Origin: Ignavibacteriae bacterium HGW-Ignavibacteriae-3
GTDB lineage: Bacteria; Bacteroidota; Ignavibacteria; Ignavibacteriales; Melioribacteraceae
Assembly: GCA_002839795.1 (NCBI GenBank)
Contig: PGYS01000013.1
Location: forward strand, 1-39,107
Reading direction: 5' to 3'
DNA: 39,107 bases
Shown here: positions 8,383 through 16,618 of the stretch, in pieces
Layout of the letters: the number at the start of each line of letters is the position of its first letter
How positions within the stretch are numbered: position 1 is the stretch's first letter
Made by a program: the position numbers and the translations under genes
The notes under the pieces: generated by a model
Database searches by the model: none
What the model was told of the DNA's origin: nothing
What the model saw: only the letters and a program-made list of their open reading frames with translations

Positions 8383-8883
8383 ATGAAAAGTATAAAGATT
8401 GCCCTATTAGGGTTCTCTCTCATTACGCTCATCCTTTTAGAAGGATGCGGAAAGAATAATAAGGATGAACTGAAAGAAAGTTCTTTTATGATTTATCTTG
8501 TCGCGCTTGAGGGGTCAAATCTTCAGGGTAAAAACATCGGATGCAATGATATACTCGTTCCCGTTTCTAAATTAAGTCTTGTAGAAAAGAACGTGGTGGA
8601 AACGTCTATGAGAGAATTATTCTCCGCTAAAAGCACAGAAGAACTTACAAATTTTATCAAAGGACCGGGACTTTTTTTTTATCAGGCAACCCTTTCCAAT
8701 GGAATAGCGGAGATTTATATCAAAGGGGATTTTGCAATTTCCAGTAAATGCGATATATACCGAATAAGAGAGCAACTCTATGAAACGGCCAGGCAGTTCA
8801 GCGAGGTAAATAATGTTAAATTTTTTATGAATGCACAATCGTTAGAATCGTATCTCTCTCTTGCAGAGAAAGGATTCAAGTAA
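8383..8883 (+). CDS. GerMN-domain lipoprotein
   Basis: A 166-residue lipoprotein: signal peptide with lipobox LLEGC and lipidated C22, then one GerMN domain. The domain is recognised from the strand/helix pattern SFMIYLVALE ... NGIAEIYIKGDF ... CDIYRIREQLYETARQFSEV and NVKFFMNAQSLESYL, equivalent to the GerMN signature (G.A.V.L..F....C...R...QL..T...F..V..V.....G..L). The domain was named from Bacillus GerM but is widespread in non-sporulating bacteria, where its role is unclear. GGAG sits 6 bases before the ATG. Its TAA overlaps the ATG of the gdx exporter (TAATG), so it heads a coupled three-gene operon. Confidence 0.78.
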   Translation: MKSIKIALLGFSLITLILLEGCGKNNKDELKESSFMIYLVALEGSNLQGKNIGCNDILVPVSKLSLVEKNVVETSMRELFSAKSTEELTNFIKGPGLFFYQATLSNGIAEIYIKGDFAISSKCDIYRIREQLYETARQFSEVNNVKFFMNAQSLESYLSLAEKGFK

Positions 8884-9206
8884 TGTCATGGATCTATATT
8901 TTAATTGCATCCCTTTTTGAGATTTCATGGGCGGTTGGTTTGAAATACTCAGAAGGTTTTACTCAGTTAAAGGCGTCTGTCTTTACGGCAGTTACAATGA
9001 TTCTCAGTTATATTTTTCTTTCGCTGGGCGTGAGGGACATTCCTATCGGGACGGCCTATGCGGTTTGGACCGGTATCGGAGCGGTTGGAACAGCCGTTTA
9101 CGGGATTCTTTTTTTTGATGAATCGCGGGATCTGATACGTGTATCTTTTATTTTTCTAATAATAATCGGAATCATTGGTCTTCGTCTAACTTACAAATCG
9201 GTCTAA
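8883..9206 (+). CDS. gdx: SMR-family guanidinium exporter (Gdx/SugE)
   Basis: Small multidrug-resistance family inner-membrane antiporter of 107 residues and four helices. It is very close to E. coli SugE/Gdx: MSWI..., essential E13 within E-x-x-W (FEISW), VGLKY, and the Gdx signature GTAYAVWTGIGAVG. This marks the guanidinium-exporting branch rather than EmrE-type multidrug pumps. Known members export guanidinium in exchange for protons as antiparallel dimers. Many gdx genes are controlled by guanidine riboswitches, but here the gene is internal to an operon (start overlaps the upstream stop; the next gene begins right after its TAA) and no such riboswitch was noticed upstream. Confidence 0.9.
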   Translation: MSWIYILIASLFEISWAVGLKYSEGFTQLKASVFTAVTMILSYIFLSLGVRDIPIGTAYAVWTGIGAVGTAVYGILFFDESRDLIRVSFIFLIIIGIIGLRLTYKSV

Positions 9207-9746
9207 ATGAAAAAACTTACTCACGGGGAAATTTCCAGAAATCGTACAACATTAGAGAATATTGAATCTGTAAAAAAGCTTCCCGTTAAAGTTATCCTTA
9301 ACAGTATACGCAGCAGTTATAATGTCGGCTCAATTTTCCGCACTTCCGACGGCGCAATGATAGAGAAACTTTTCTTATGCGGTTACACTCCCCACCCGCC
9401 CCAGAAGGAAGTACTTAAAACAGCCCTTGGCTCGCACGAGAGCGTTAAATGGGAATATGTAAAGGATGCCAGAGAATTAATTTTGGAATTGAAGAGTCAG
9501 GGGATAAAAGTATGTGCTCTTGAGCTTACCGAATCGAGCATTCCTCATTACAGTCTAAGTAATGATGTTTTCCCGATGGCTCTGCTGATAGGGAATGAGA
9601 TAAGCGGTGTATCCCAGGATCTTTTGGATCTGTGCGATCTTTCGATTGAAATACCTCAATTCGGAATAAAACAGTCTCTAAACGTAGCAGTAGCTTACGG
9701 AATAGCCGTCTTTGAACTTAGAAGAATATTTAATACAAGTTTATAA
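9207..9746 (+). CDS. SpoU/TrmH-family RNA 2'-O-methyltransferase
   Basis: A 179-residue SPOUT methyltransferase. The three SpoU motifs are visible: motif 1 IRSSYNVGSIFRT (about 36-48), motif 2 ALLIGNEISGVS (about 129-140) and motif 3 IPQFGIKQSLNVAVAYGIAVFE (about 155-176), which build the knotted S-adenosylmethionine site. The length fits a catalytic domain without an L30e-like N-terminal extension, like TrmH/TrmL-type or uncharacterised short members. The target RNA (tRNA or rRNA) cannot be set from sequence. The ATG follows the gdx TAA immediately, so it is the last gene of the GerMN-gdx operon. It is convergent with the minus-strand gene ending at 9775. Confidence 0.85.
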   Translation: MKKLTHGEISRNRTTLENIESVKKLPVKVILNSIRSSYNVGSIFRTSDGAMIEKLFLCGYTPHPPQKEVLKTALGSHESVKWEYVKDARELILELKSQGIKVCALELTESSIPHYSLSNDVFPMALLIGNEISGVSQDLLDLCDLSIEIPQFGIKQSLNVAVAYGIAVFELRRIFNTSL

Positions 9747-9774
9747 AATATTGAAAACATTTTTTCGAAAGTTT

Positions 9775-10464
9775 TTATCTTCCGGCGTATGTAAAATAAC
9801 TTTCTCCATTATCTTTCTGATGAATCAGTAACAGATTAGCCCGAACAAGTTTAATTAATGTACGGGAAGCACGCCGGTCCGAGATGTTTGCGAGTTTGCT
9901 TAATTCCTTTACACTGATTGTTTCATTCTTGTCAAGCAGATTAAAAACAATTTTTTCCATAGAACCAACCACATATTTTTCCAAAGATTTCCCGGCGGTT
10001 TGAGTCTGAAGCAATTTTATCATCTCCTTGCTCGCCAGGACACTCTTATCATTAATCCTTACATATACCTGGCAAGAGTTAAGATCGAGATCTTTTTTAT
10101 AATCTTGGATGCGGTGCGGTTTGTTTTTGGATTCGGGGACTTCAACAATAAGCAGCTCTTTGTTTTCAATCTCAAAATTATCGGTGGTGACTACAATGGG
10201 GGGTTCGCAAAATTTTTCCGCGGCCTCATGCACCAGATAAAGCACACTCTTCTCACTATCAATTCCATAAATTGACTTATCGTCATCAACTCCGAAGAAT
10301 ATTATCCCGCCGCTTGTATTGGCGAATGCAATCAGTTCTTTCGCAATTTTTTCGTGCGATGAAAACCGCTGTTTAAATTCAACATTTAATCCTTCCCCCT
10401 GCTCAATTAAATCCAGAATTCGTCGGCGACTTTTCATAGGACTCGAATCAGGATATTTAATCAA
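9775..10464 (-). CDS. AlbA_2 domain protein with C-terminal winged helix
   Basis: A 229-residue cytosolic protein. The N-terminal half is an AlbA_2 (Schlafen-like) domain: EGLNVEFKQRF, IAKELIAFANTSGGIIFFGV, then DDDKSIYGI and a beta strand ELLIVEVPESKNKPH. The C-terminal 70 residues look like a winged helix-turn-helix (ISVKELSKLANISDRRASRTL). Proteins of this layout are usually annotated as putative transcriptional regulators or nucleic-acid binding proteins; there is no direct evidence of a target. It overlaps the 3' end of the TPR lipoprotein gene by 8 bases. A later Met (10437) is an alternative start. It is last in the secA-glnB-TPR run. Confidence 0.75.
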   Translation of the reverse strand: MIKYPDSSPMKSRRRILDLIEQGEGLNVEFKQRFSSHEKIAKELIAFANTSGGIIFFGVDDDKSIYGIDSEKSVLYLVHEAAEKFCEPPIVVTTDNFEIENKELLIVEVPESKNKPHRIQDYKKDLDLNSCQVYVRINDKSVLASKEMIKLLQTQTAGKSLEKYVVGSMEKIVFNLLDKNETISVKELSKLANISDRRASRTLIKLVRANLLLIHQKDNGESYFTYAGR

Positions 10465-12928
10465 TAATTTTTTTAGGCTTTACTTTAGAAGTATCCAGCT
10501 GAGGGATTGATCCCGCCGCTAAGGAATCTTTATCAATACTGATTTTGCTGCTGTCCTTGATACCTGTAGTATCATTCTTCATCCTGTTTTTTAGCAAAAG
10601 ATCGTCGTCTATGCCCTCTGCGTTAGGCGGACTGATTTTTTCAGTAACATCAGTTTTTATTTTGTCGGATATTTTTGCTTCTTTTTCTATACGTTTCTGT
10701 TCGGCCTCTTTCTGGATTCTTTCCCTTTCCAGCCGTTTATTTTCTTCTTCTTTTAACAGCCGGTCTTTCTCGTTTTTATATTCACTATACTTGGGCATTA
10801 CTGCTGAGGCCAACTGCGATTTTGAATAATCAAGTGTCAGAGATTTATATGCCGATGCAGCGGAATCATACATTTTTAGATTTTTTTCATAAATGATGCC
10901 CATATAATAAAGTGATTTAGGCGCGAACTCCGATTCGGGAAATCTTTTATAAACACTTCGGAACGAATCGATTGCTTCGTGATAATTTTTATTAAAATAG
11001 ATATCCTCGGCATTAACATATGACGGCTCTGCCGGATCTTCTTCTTTTTTAAGAAGCGTTTTCTGCGGTTCTTTTTTAACTAATCCAAGTTTATCTGCGG
11101 CAGCGTTTCTTAATGGATCCTTTTCAAAATTATCATATATATGCCTGAAGAGACTATCAGCTTTTACAGAATCATTATTAGTCTCGTAAAAAGTCCCAAG
11201 AGCAAACATTGTCTGCGAGAGTACGCTTCTTTTAGTCGGGAACTCCTTAATTATTTTTTTAAAGTAGTAATGAGCAGAATCCGGTACATCGAGCTCCGAG
11301 TAGAAAAGACTTGCGAGATTATAAAGACTTTTGGAAAGAATGGTTTTTATAGAGTCTGCTGACAGAACGGGGCGTTCGGGCTTCTTGTATTTCCCCAGGC
11401 CGATTTTCTCCGCCTCAGTTAAAACCAAACCCTTTCTCGGTCTCTGCATAAGAGCAATAAGCTGCTGTTTATACTGCTGTTCCTGCGACGCAAAACTAAT
11501 TTCGACCTGACTGATTAAATTCGGATCCGATTTTTGTGTTTCACTAAACGCTTTGACATTATCGAGATATTCCCTGTACGCTATCGCATAATCAATCGAG
11601 TCCCTCACATAGTTACTTATATCTTCAAGATAATCCAAATCACGGTTTAGATATTTTTCTTCATCTTTATACCCAAAGTATTTATTAAAATTTACCGCTT
11701 GTTTTGCGGCAGCGGTTCTAATCTCGCTTGAAGATATTGAGATAGAAGCTTTTGTATAATTGACCGAGGCGCTGTCATACTGCCCCAGTTTACGGTGATA
11801 GGTTTCAGCAAGTTTTAGCGCAGCAATTCCCGAAGTAGGCTTCTGTTTGTAAGTCGTATCAACCTCGCGGAAAAGATCTATTGCCTTTTCCGACTCGTTT
11901 TTATCATAATAAATCTGGCCAAGTTCAATCATTACCTCATCGACATAATTTTTATATTTTCCGAGATAACGGAGCTCCTCCAACAGAGCTTCGCTTTCAT
12001 CTACCCTCTTAAGATTTTTTAGAATCTTGGCGGATTCAAACCTGCTTTTGAACTCTACATCAACAGTCGGTTCATACTTAAGTACGTCTAGAAAAGCGCT
12101 GAGAGCCGCCTGCTGATCATTAAGACTCAGCGATATCATACCCATTTGATAGGACACCAGCGCCGCAATCTCTTCGTCTTTGGATTCCTTGAGAAAATTT
12201 TTGCACTCAATTATGGCACCGGGGAAATCCTTGCGGAAAATCAGAAAAGATATTTTTGTGATAGAGGCATCGTTAAATAATTTATCATTCGAATCATTTA
12301 TGGCTTCCACTTTCACTTCATCTATCAGTCTTAATCCTTCATCAAAATTTCTCAACTGAAGATCTGTTTTGGCAAGCCACAGTTTATTTTCGGAAGAATA
12401 TTTTGTTTTTCCAAGTCCTGCAAGCTCGTTAAATTTTCTTTGCGAGCGGGCGTACTCCTGCTGATAATAGAGGGCTTTTCCCGTTATAAAGAGAGCATCC
12501 GCGAAGTAAGATGAATTCTTTTCATACTGAAGAATTTTAGAACACTTTTCAATTACCTTTTTCAGGTTCTCATTGATTGATCCGCTCAATATAGGACTGC
12601 TTCTTAGATCTCCCTGTTGAGAAGAAAATTGCGGGTTTTGATTTTGCTGGCTGAACGGTGTTCCGCCCTGAACACCGGGTTGCTGATTAAATTGCGTTAT
12701 ACCGGGGCCGCCTAAAAGTGAACCGGTCTGCAAGTCCTCTCTAAAAACAAATATGTCTTTCTTCTGTAAAAGAATTTCTTCTTCAACCCGGTCGAAAAGA
12801 GTTTTGGCGTTGTAATAAGTATTGAAATAGGTAGTAAAATCTGTCCAGACGCCGCAACCTGAAAGAATAAGGAGCAATGTGATTAAGGATGCCGTCGCAA
12901 ATAGTTTTTTTGCTTTCTTATCAAACAT
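10457..12928 (-). CDS. Large TPR-repeat lipoprotein
   Basis: An 823-residue exported lipoprotein: signal peptide with lipobox LSGC and lipidated C25, followed by WTDFTTYFNTYYNAKTLFD. A low-complexity Gln/Asn/Gly stretch lies around 75-110. Many tetratricopeptide repeats fill about 130-680 (e.g. ASLFYSELDVPDSAHYYFKKI, YMGIIYEKNLKMYDSAASAYKSL). A charged Glu/Lys/Arg coiled segment follows near 705-755, then a Ser/Asp/Lys-rich tail. Size, lipidation and the N-terminal motif resemble the PorW/SprE lipoproteins of the type IX secretion system, but this is similarity by eye and may be wrong. It follows glnB by 73 bases, with AAGAGA ahead of its ATG, and overlaps the AlbA gene. Confidence 0.75.
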   Translation of the reverse strand: MFDKKAKKLFATASLITLLLILSGCGVWTDFTTYFNTYYNAKTLFDRVEEEILLQKKDIFVFREDLQTGSLLGGPGITQFNQQPGVQGGTPFSQQNQNPQFSSQQGDLRSSPILSGSINENLKKVIEKCSKILQYEKNSSYFADALFITGKALYYQQEYARSQRKFNELAGLGKTKYSSENKLWLAKTDLQLRNFDEGLRLIDEVKVEAINDSNDKLFNDASITKISFLIFRKDFPGAIIECKNFLKESKDEEIAALVSYQMGMISLSLNDQQAALSAFLDVLKYEPTVDVEFKSRFESAKILKNLKRVDESEALLEELRYLGKYKNYVDEVMIELGQIYYDKNESEKAIDLFREVDTTYKQKPTSGIAALKLAETYHRKLGQYDSASVNYTKASISISSSEIRTAAAKQAVNFNKYFGYKDEEKYLNRDLDYLEDISNYVRDSIDYAIAYREYLDNVKAFSETQKSDPNLISQVEISFASQEQQYKQQLIALMQRPRKGLVLTEAEKIGLGKYKKPERPVLSADSIKTILSKSLYNLASLFYSELDVPDSAHYYFKKIIKEFPTKRSVLSQTMFALGTFYETNNDSVKADSLFRHIYDNFEKDPLRNAAADKLGLVKKEPQKTLLKKEEDPAEPSYVNAEDIYFNKNYHEAIDSFRSVYKRFPESEFAPKSLYYMGIIYEKNLKMYDSAASAYKSLTLDYSKSQLASAVMPKYSEYKNEKDRLLKEEENKRLERERIQKEAEQKRIEKEAKISDKIKTDVTEKISPPNAEGIDDDLLLKNRMKNDTTGIKDSSKISIDKDSLAAGSIPQLDTSKVKPKKIID

Positions 12929-13001
12929 CTTTTTATCTCTTCATTAGTGATAAAATTGTAAAAACTATTATACGCTCTTCCTCTTATTGGTTGATAAATA
13001 A

Positions 13002-13349
<348 letters not shown>

Positions 13350-13352
13350 TTA

Positions 13353-16300
13353 TCAGGCATCTTTGCCGTGACAATTTTTATATTTTTTCCCGCTGCCGCA
13401 CGGGCATGGTTCATTTCTTCCGGTTTTCTGTTCCACCTTTATCGGCTGAAGTTTAGGTCTGCCTCCTCCGTCTCCATCTCCTGATGATGCGCGCAATCCC
13501 AAATTATCCGCCGAATCCTTTATAGTCTGCATTCTCTGAACAGGGGTTGTTCTTCTGCTCTGAACTTCGGCCGGAGCTTGAGGCCAGAATTTGAAGCAGA
13601 ATCCGACAACTTCATTCCGTATCATTTCAAGTAAATTTAAGAACAAAGTATAAGATTCTCCTTTGTATTCCAGTAGAGGATCTTTCTGACCGTAGGCACG
13701 TAATCCGATTCCTTCCTTAAGATCATCCATTTCACGGAGATGCTCTTTCCACTTATCATCTATCACACTAAGAACGGCATACCGCTCAAGACGCGCCATG
13801 AGGTCGCTTCCCAGCATCTCTTCCTTACGATGATAAAAATCTTTGGCCGCTTCTAAAAGTTTTTCGGCAACACCGTCTTTTCCCAAAGCTTCAAAAGCCT
13901 GCGGCTCAAATTTCAGATCCACCAGAAGAGTTTGAAGGACCTCAGAGTGAATCCCGTCAATATCACCGTTATCATAATATTTATTTACTATACTATCAAC
14001 AACTTCTTCGAGGTAATCGAAGACTTCACCTTTAAGACGCTCTCCTTCGAGTGCCTGCCTTCTGCGGGCATAAATAACTTCCCGCTGCTGATTCATAACG
14101 TTATCAAATTCAAGAAGACGTTTTCTTATTGCAAAGTTGTTCTCTTCAACTTTTTTCTGAGCGCGCTCCACCGACTTTGTGATCATTGGGTGCTGAATAG
14201 CTTCCCCATCCTCCATTCCTATACGGCCCATTATACTGGTTATACGATCACTTCCGAAGATACGCATTAAATCATCTTCGAGGGAGATGAAAAATTTAGT
14301 AGTACCGGGATCTCCCTGACGGCCGGAACGACCGCGCAGCTGGCGGTCTATTCGGCGCGATTCATGACGTTCGGTACCGAGTATATAAAGACCTCCCGCA
14401 TCCACAACACCGGCGCCTAATTTAATATCCGTTCCGCGTCCGGCCATATTAGTGGCTATTGTAACAGCTCCGGGCTGGCCGGCAAATGCCACAATCTCCG
14501 CCTCTCGCTGGTGCTGTTTGGCATTCAACACATTGTGTGTAACATTCTGCCGCTTAAGCATTCTGCTGAGCGTCTCAGAGACATCTACGCTCGTGGTACC
14601 AACGAGAACAGGGCGTTTCTCCTCTTTCAGTTCTTTGATTTTCTCAATTATCGCGTTGTACTTTTCTCGTCTGGTTTTAAATATGGAGTCATCTTCATCA
14701 TCTCTGACAATAGGACGATTGGTAGGGATAACGATAACCTCAAGTTTATAAATTTCAAAAAACTCGCCTTCTTCGGTTTCCGCGGTACCTGTCATTCCCG
14801 CAAGTTTTTTATACAGACGGAAATAATTCTGCAATGTAATTGTGGCAAGAGTCTGTGTATCGCGCTCAACTTTAACGCTTTCCTTGGCCTCGATTGCCTG
14901 GTGCAGGCCATCAGAATATCTTCTGCCTGGCAAAACGCGGCCGGTGAATTCATCAACGATTGCAATCTTGCCTTCCTCGGTAATTACATATTCAACATCT
15001 TTTTCAAAAAGTGCGTAGGCCTTAAGCAATTGATTCAGTGTGTGAATGCGGTCCGACCGTTCAGAATATGTATGATATAACTCATCTTTTCTTTTCAGTC
15101 TATCTTCGGGAGTCATCGATGGATCATTTTCGATTTTACTTATCTCAAGACCCAGATCCGGAAGAATAAAAAATTCCTTTTGTTCCGAGGAGCCCATTGC
15201 AAGATCCTCTCTTCCCTTTTCGGTGAGATCCATCTGATTATTACGCTCTTCAATTGCAAAGTATAATTCCTCATCAATCTCGGGCATTCTTTTGGCATTT
15301 TCACGGAGAAATTCAAGTTCAGTCTGCTGAAGGAGTTTCTTAAATTCGGCTTCCGAGAGAAGTTTCATCAAAGCGTTATTTTTGGGAAAACCGCGGAAAG
15401 CTCGGAGCAACAGAATTCCTGCCTTCTCTCTGTCTTTAGCATCACCGGAATTCAAAAGCTGTTCTGCTTCTTTTACAATAGATGCAACAAGATTAGACTG
15501 TTTTCTGAACAGCCGTTCAACACGGGGTTTCATTTCATCAAATTTATGCTCCATTGATCCGACAGGTCCCGAAATAATCAAAGGAGTTCTGGCCTCATCG
15601 ATCAGCACGGAATCCACCTCATCCACTATCGCATAATTGTGGCCGCGCTGAACACAAAAACTTTTTTCACTTGCCATGTTATCACGGAGATAATCGAAAC
15701 CGAATTCATTATTTGTACCGTAAGTGATATCATTAGCGTACATCTTTGCCCGCTGCTCGGGATCCATTGTATTGATAATACAACCTACAGTCAATCCGTG
15801 AAATTTATAAATCTCACCCATCCATTCGCTATCCCGTTTTGCCAGATAATCATTTACCGTAACAAGATGCACTCCGCGGCCGGTTAACGCATTAAGATAG
15901 ACGGGAAGTGTGGCTACAAGTGTTTTACCTTCACCGGTCGCCATCTCTGCGATTTTTCCTTTGTGAAGAACAATTCCGCCCATCAACTGAACATCATATG
16001 GAATCATTTCCCAGTGAATTTTATTTCCCGCCGCATCCCAGGATTTCCCGACAAGTCTTTTACAGGTTTCTTTAACAACCGCAAATGCTTCGGGAAGAAG
16101 TTCGTCGAGAACTACCGCGTAATGTTCCGTCAACTCATTCTCAAGCTTTTCTATCTCGTCGTAAATTTCATGCTTATCTACAGTAAACTGATCATCCAGG
16201 AGTTTATTTTTCAACTCTGAGAGTGGAATCTGAATATCTTTTGTCGCTTCATAGATACGTTCTTTGAATTCGGTGGTTTTATTCCGGAGTTCATCGTCGG

Positions 16301-16415
16301 TGAGACCATTAAGTTTTTCAAATTCTACATTTATCTGCTCTACAATAGGCCAGTATTCCTTTACCGCACGCTTGTTTTTATCGCCAAAAATATTTTTGAA
16401 CAGCGTACTTATCAT
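13353..16415 (-). CDS. secA: Preprotein translocase ATPase SecA
   Basis: Motor ATPase that drives precursors through SecYEG. Of 1020 residues, NBD1 has GEGKT at 161-165 and the DEAD-type VDEVDSVLIDEART. The preprotein-binding domain, NBD2 (GRGTDIKLG), helical scaffold and C-terminal zinc tail RNEPCPCGSGKKYKNCHGK for SecB/ribosome contact are all present. It is about 120 residues longer than E. coli SecA, largely from an extra helical segment after the DEAD region (about 290-400: EAEQLLNSGDAKDREKAG and following), as in other Bacteroidota/Chlorobi SecA proteins. I chose ATG 16415, with AGGAG 7 bases upstream, over the adjacent in-frame TTG at 16418. glnB follows in the same operon; glnE is divergent across a 203-base gap. 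Confidence 0.97.
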   Translation of the reverse strand: MISTLFKNIFGDKNKRAVKEYWPIVEQINVEFEKLNGLTDDELRNKTTEFKERIYEATKDIQIPLSELKNKLLDDQFTVDKHEIYDEIEKLENELTEHYAVVLDELLPEAFAVVKETCKRLVGKSWDAAGNKIHWEMIPYDVQLMGGIVLHKGKIAEMATGEGKTLVATLPVYLNALTGRGVHLVTVNDYLAKRDSEWMGEIYKFHGLTVGCIINTMDPEQRAKMYANDITYGTNNEFGFDYLRDNMASEKSFCVQRGHNYAIVDEVDSVLIDEARTPLIISGPVGSMEHKFDEMKPRVERLFRKQSNLVASIVKEAEQLLNSGDAKDREKAGILLLRAFRGFPKNNALMKLLSEAEFKKLLQQTELEFLRENAKRMPEIDEELYFAIEERNNQMDLTEKGREDLAMGSSEQKEFFILPDLGLEISKIENDPSMTPEDRLKRKDELYHTYSERSDRIHTLNQLLKAYALFEKDVEYVITEEGKIAIVDEFTGRVLPGRRYSDGLHQAIEAKESVKVERDTQTLATITLQNYFRLYKKLAGMTGTAETEEGEFFEIYKLEVIVIPTNRPIVRDDEDDSIFKTRREKYNAIIEKIKELKEEKRPVLVGTTSVDVSETLSRMLKRQNVTHNVLNAKQHQREAEIVAFAGQPGAVTIATNMAGRGTDIKLGAGVVDAGGLYILGTERHESRRIDRQLRGRSGRQGDPGTTKFFISLEDDLMRIFGSDRITSIMGRIGMEDGEAIQHPMITKSVERAQKKVEENNFAIRKRLLEFDNVMNQQREVIYARRRQALEGERLKGEVFDYLEEVVDSIVNKYYDNGDIDGIHSEVLQTLLVDLKFEPQAFEALGKDGVAEKLLEAAKDFYHRKEEMLGSDLMARLERYAVLSVIDDKWKEHLREMDDLKEGIGLRAYGQKDPLLEYKGESYTLFLNLLEMIRNEVVGFCFKFWPQAPAEVQSRRTTPVQRMQTIKDSADNLGLRASSGDGDGGGRPKLQPIKVEQKTGRNEPCPCGSGKKYKNCHGKDA

Positions 16416-16618
16416 CAATTGCTCCTTTTTTTTCGGCAGGCAAGTTAAATAAAGGGGTTCTGAAATGCAATGAAACTGCGTTTATAGGCGCATTTCTGCA
16501 CTTCATTCCTGCTTACTACATCACCGCGTGTGAACAGCCATTTATTTCGGGATTTTGCAGCGATAGTGCGATTTAATTTGACAAGAACTATTTTAACCAT
16601 CGAGACTTTAAATAGGTA

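Noticed and set aside
9747-9774. AAAAC...GTTTT structure with T runs between the SpoU methylase gene and the AlbA-type gene.
   Set aside because: The stem is short and bulged with little GC; not convincing as a terminator in either direction.
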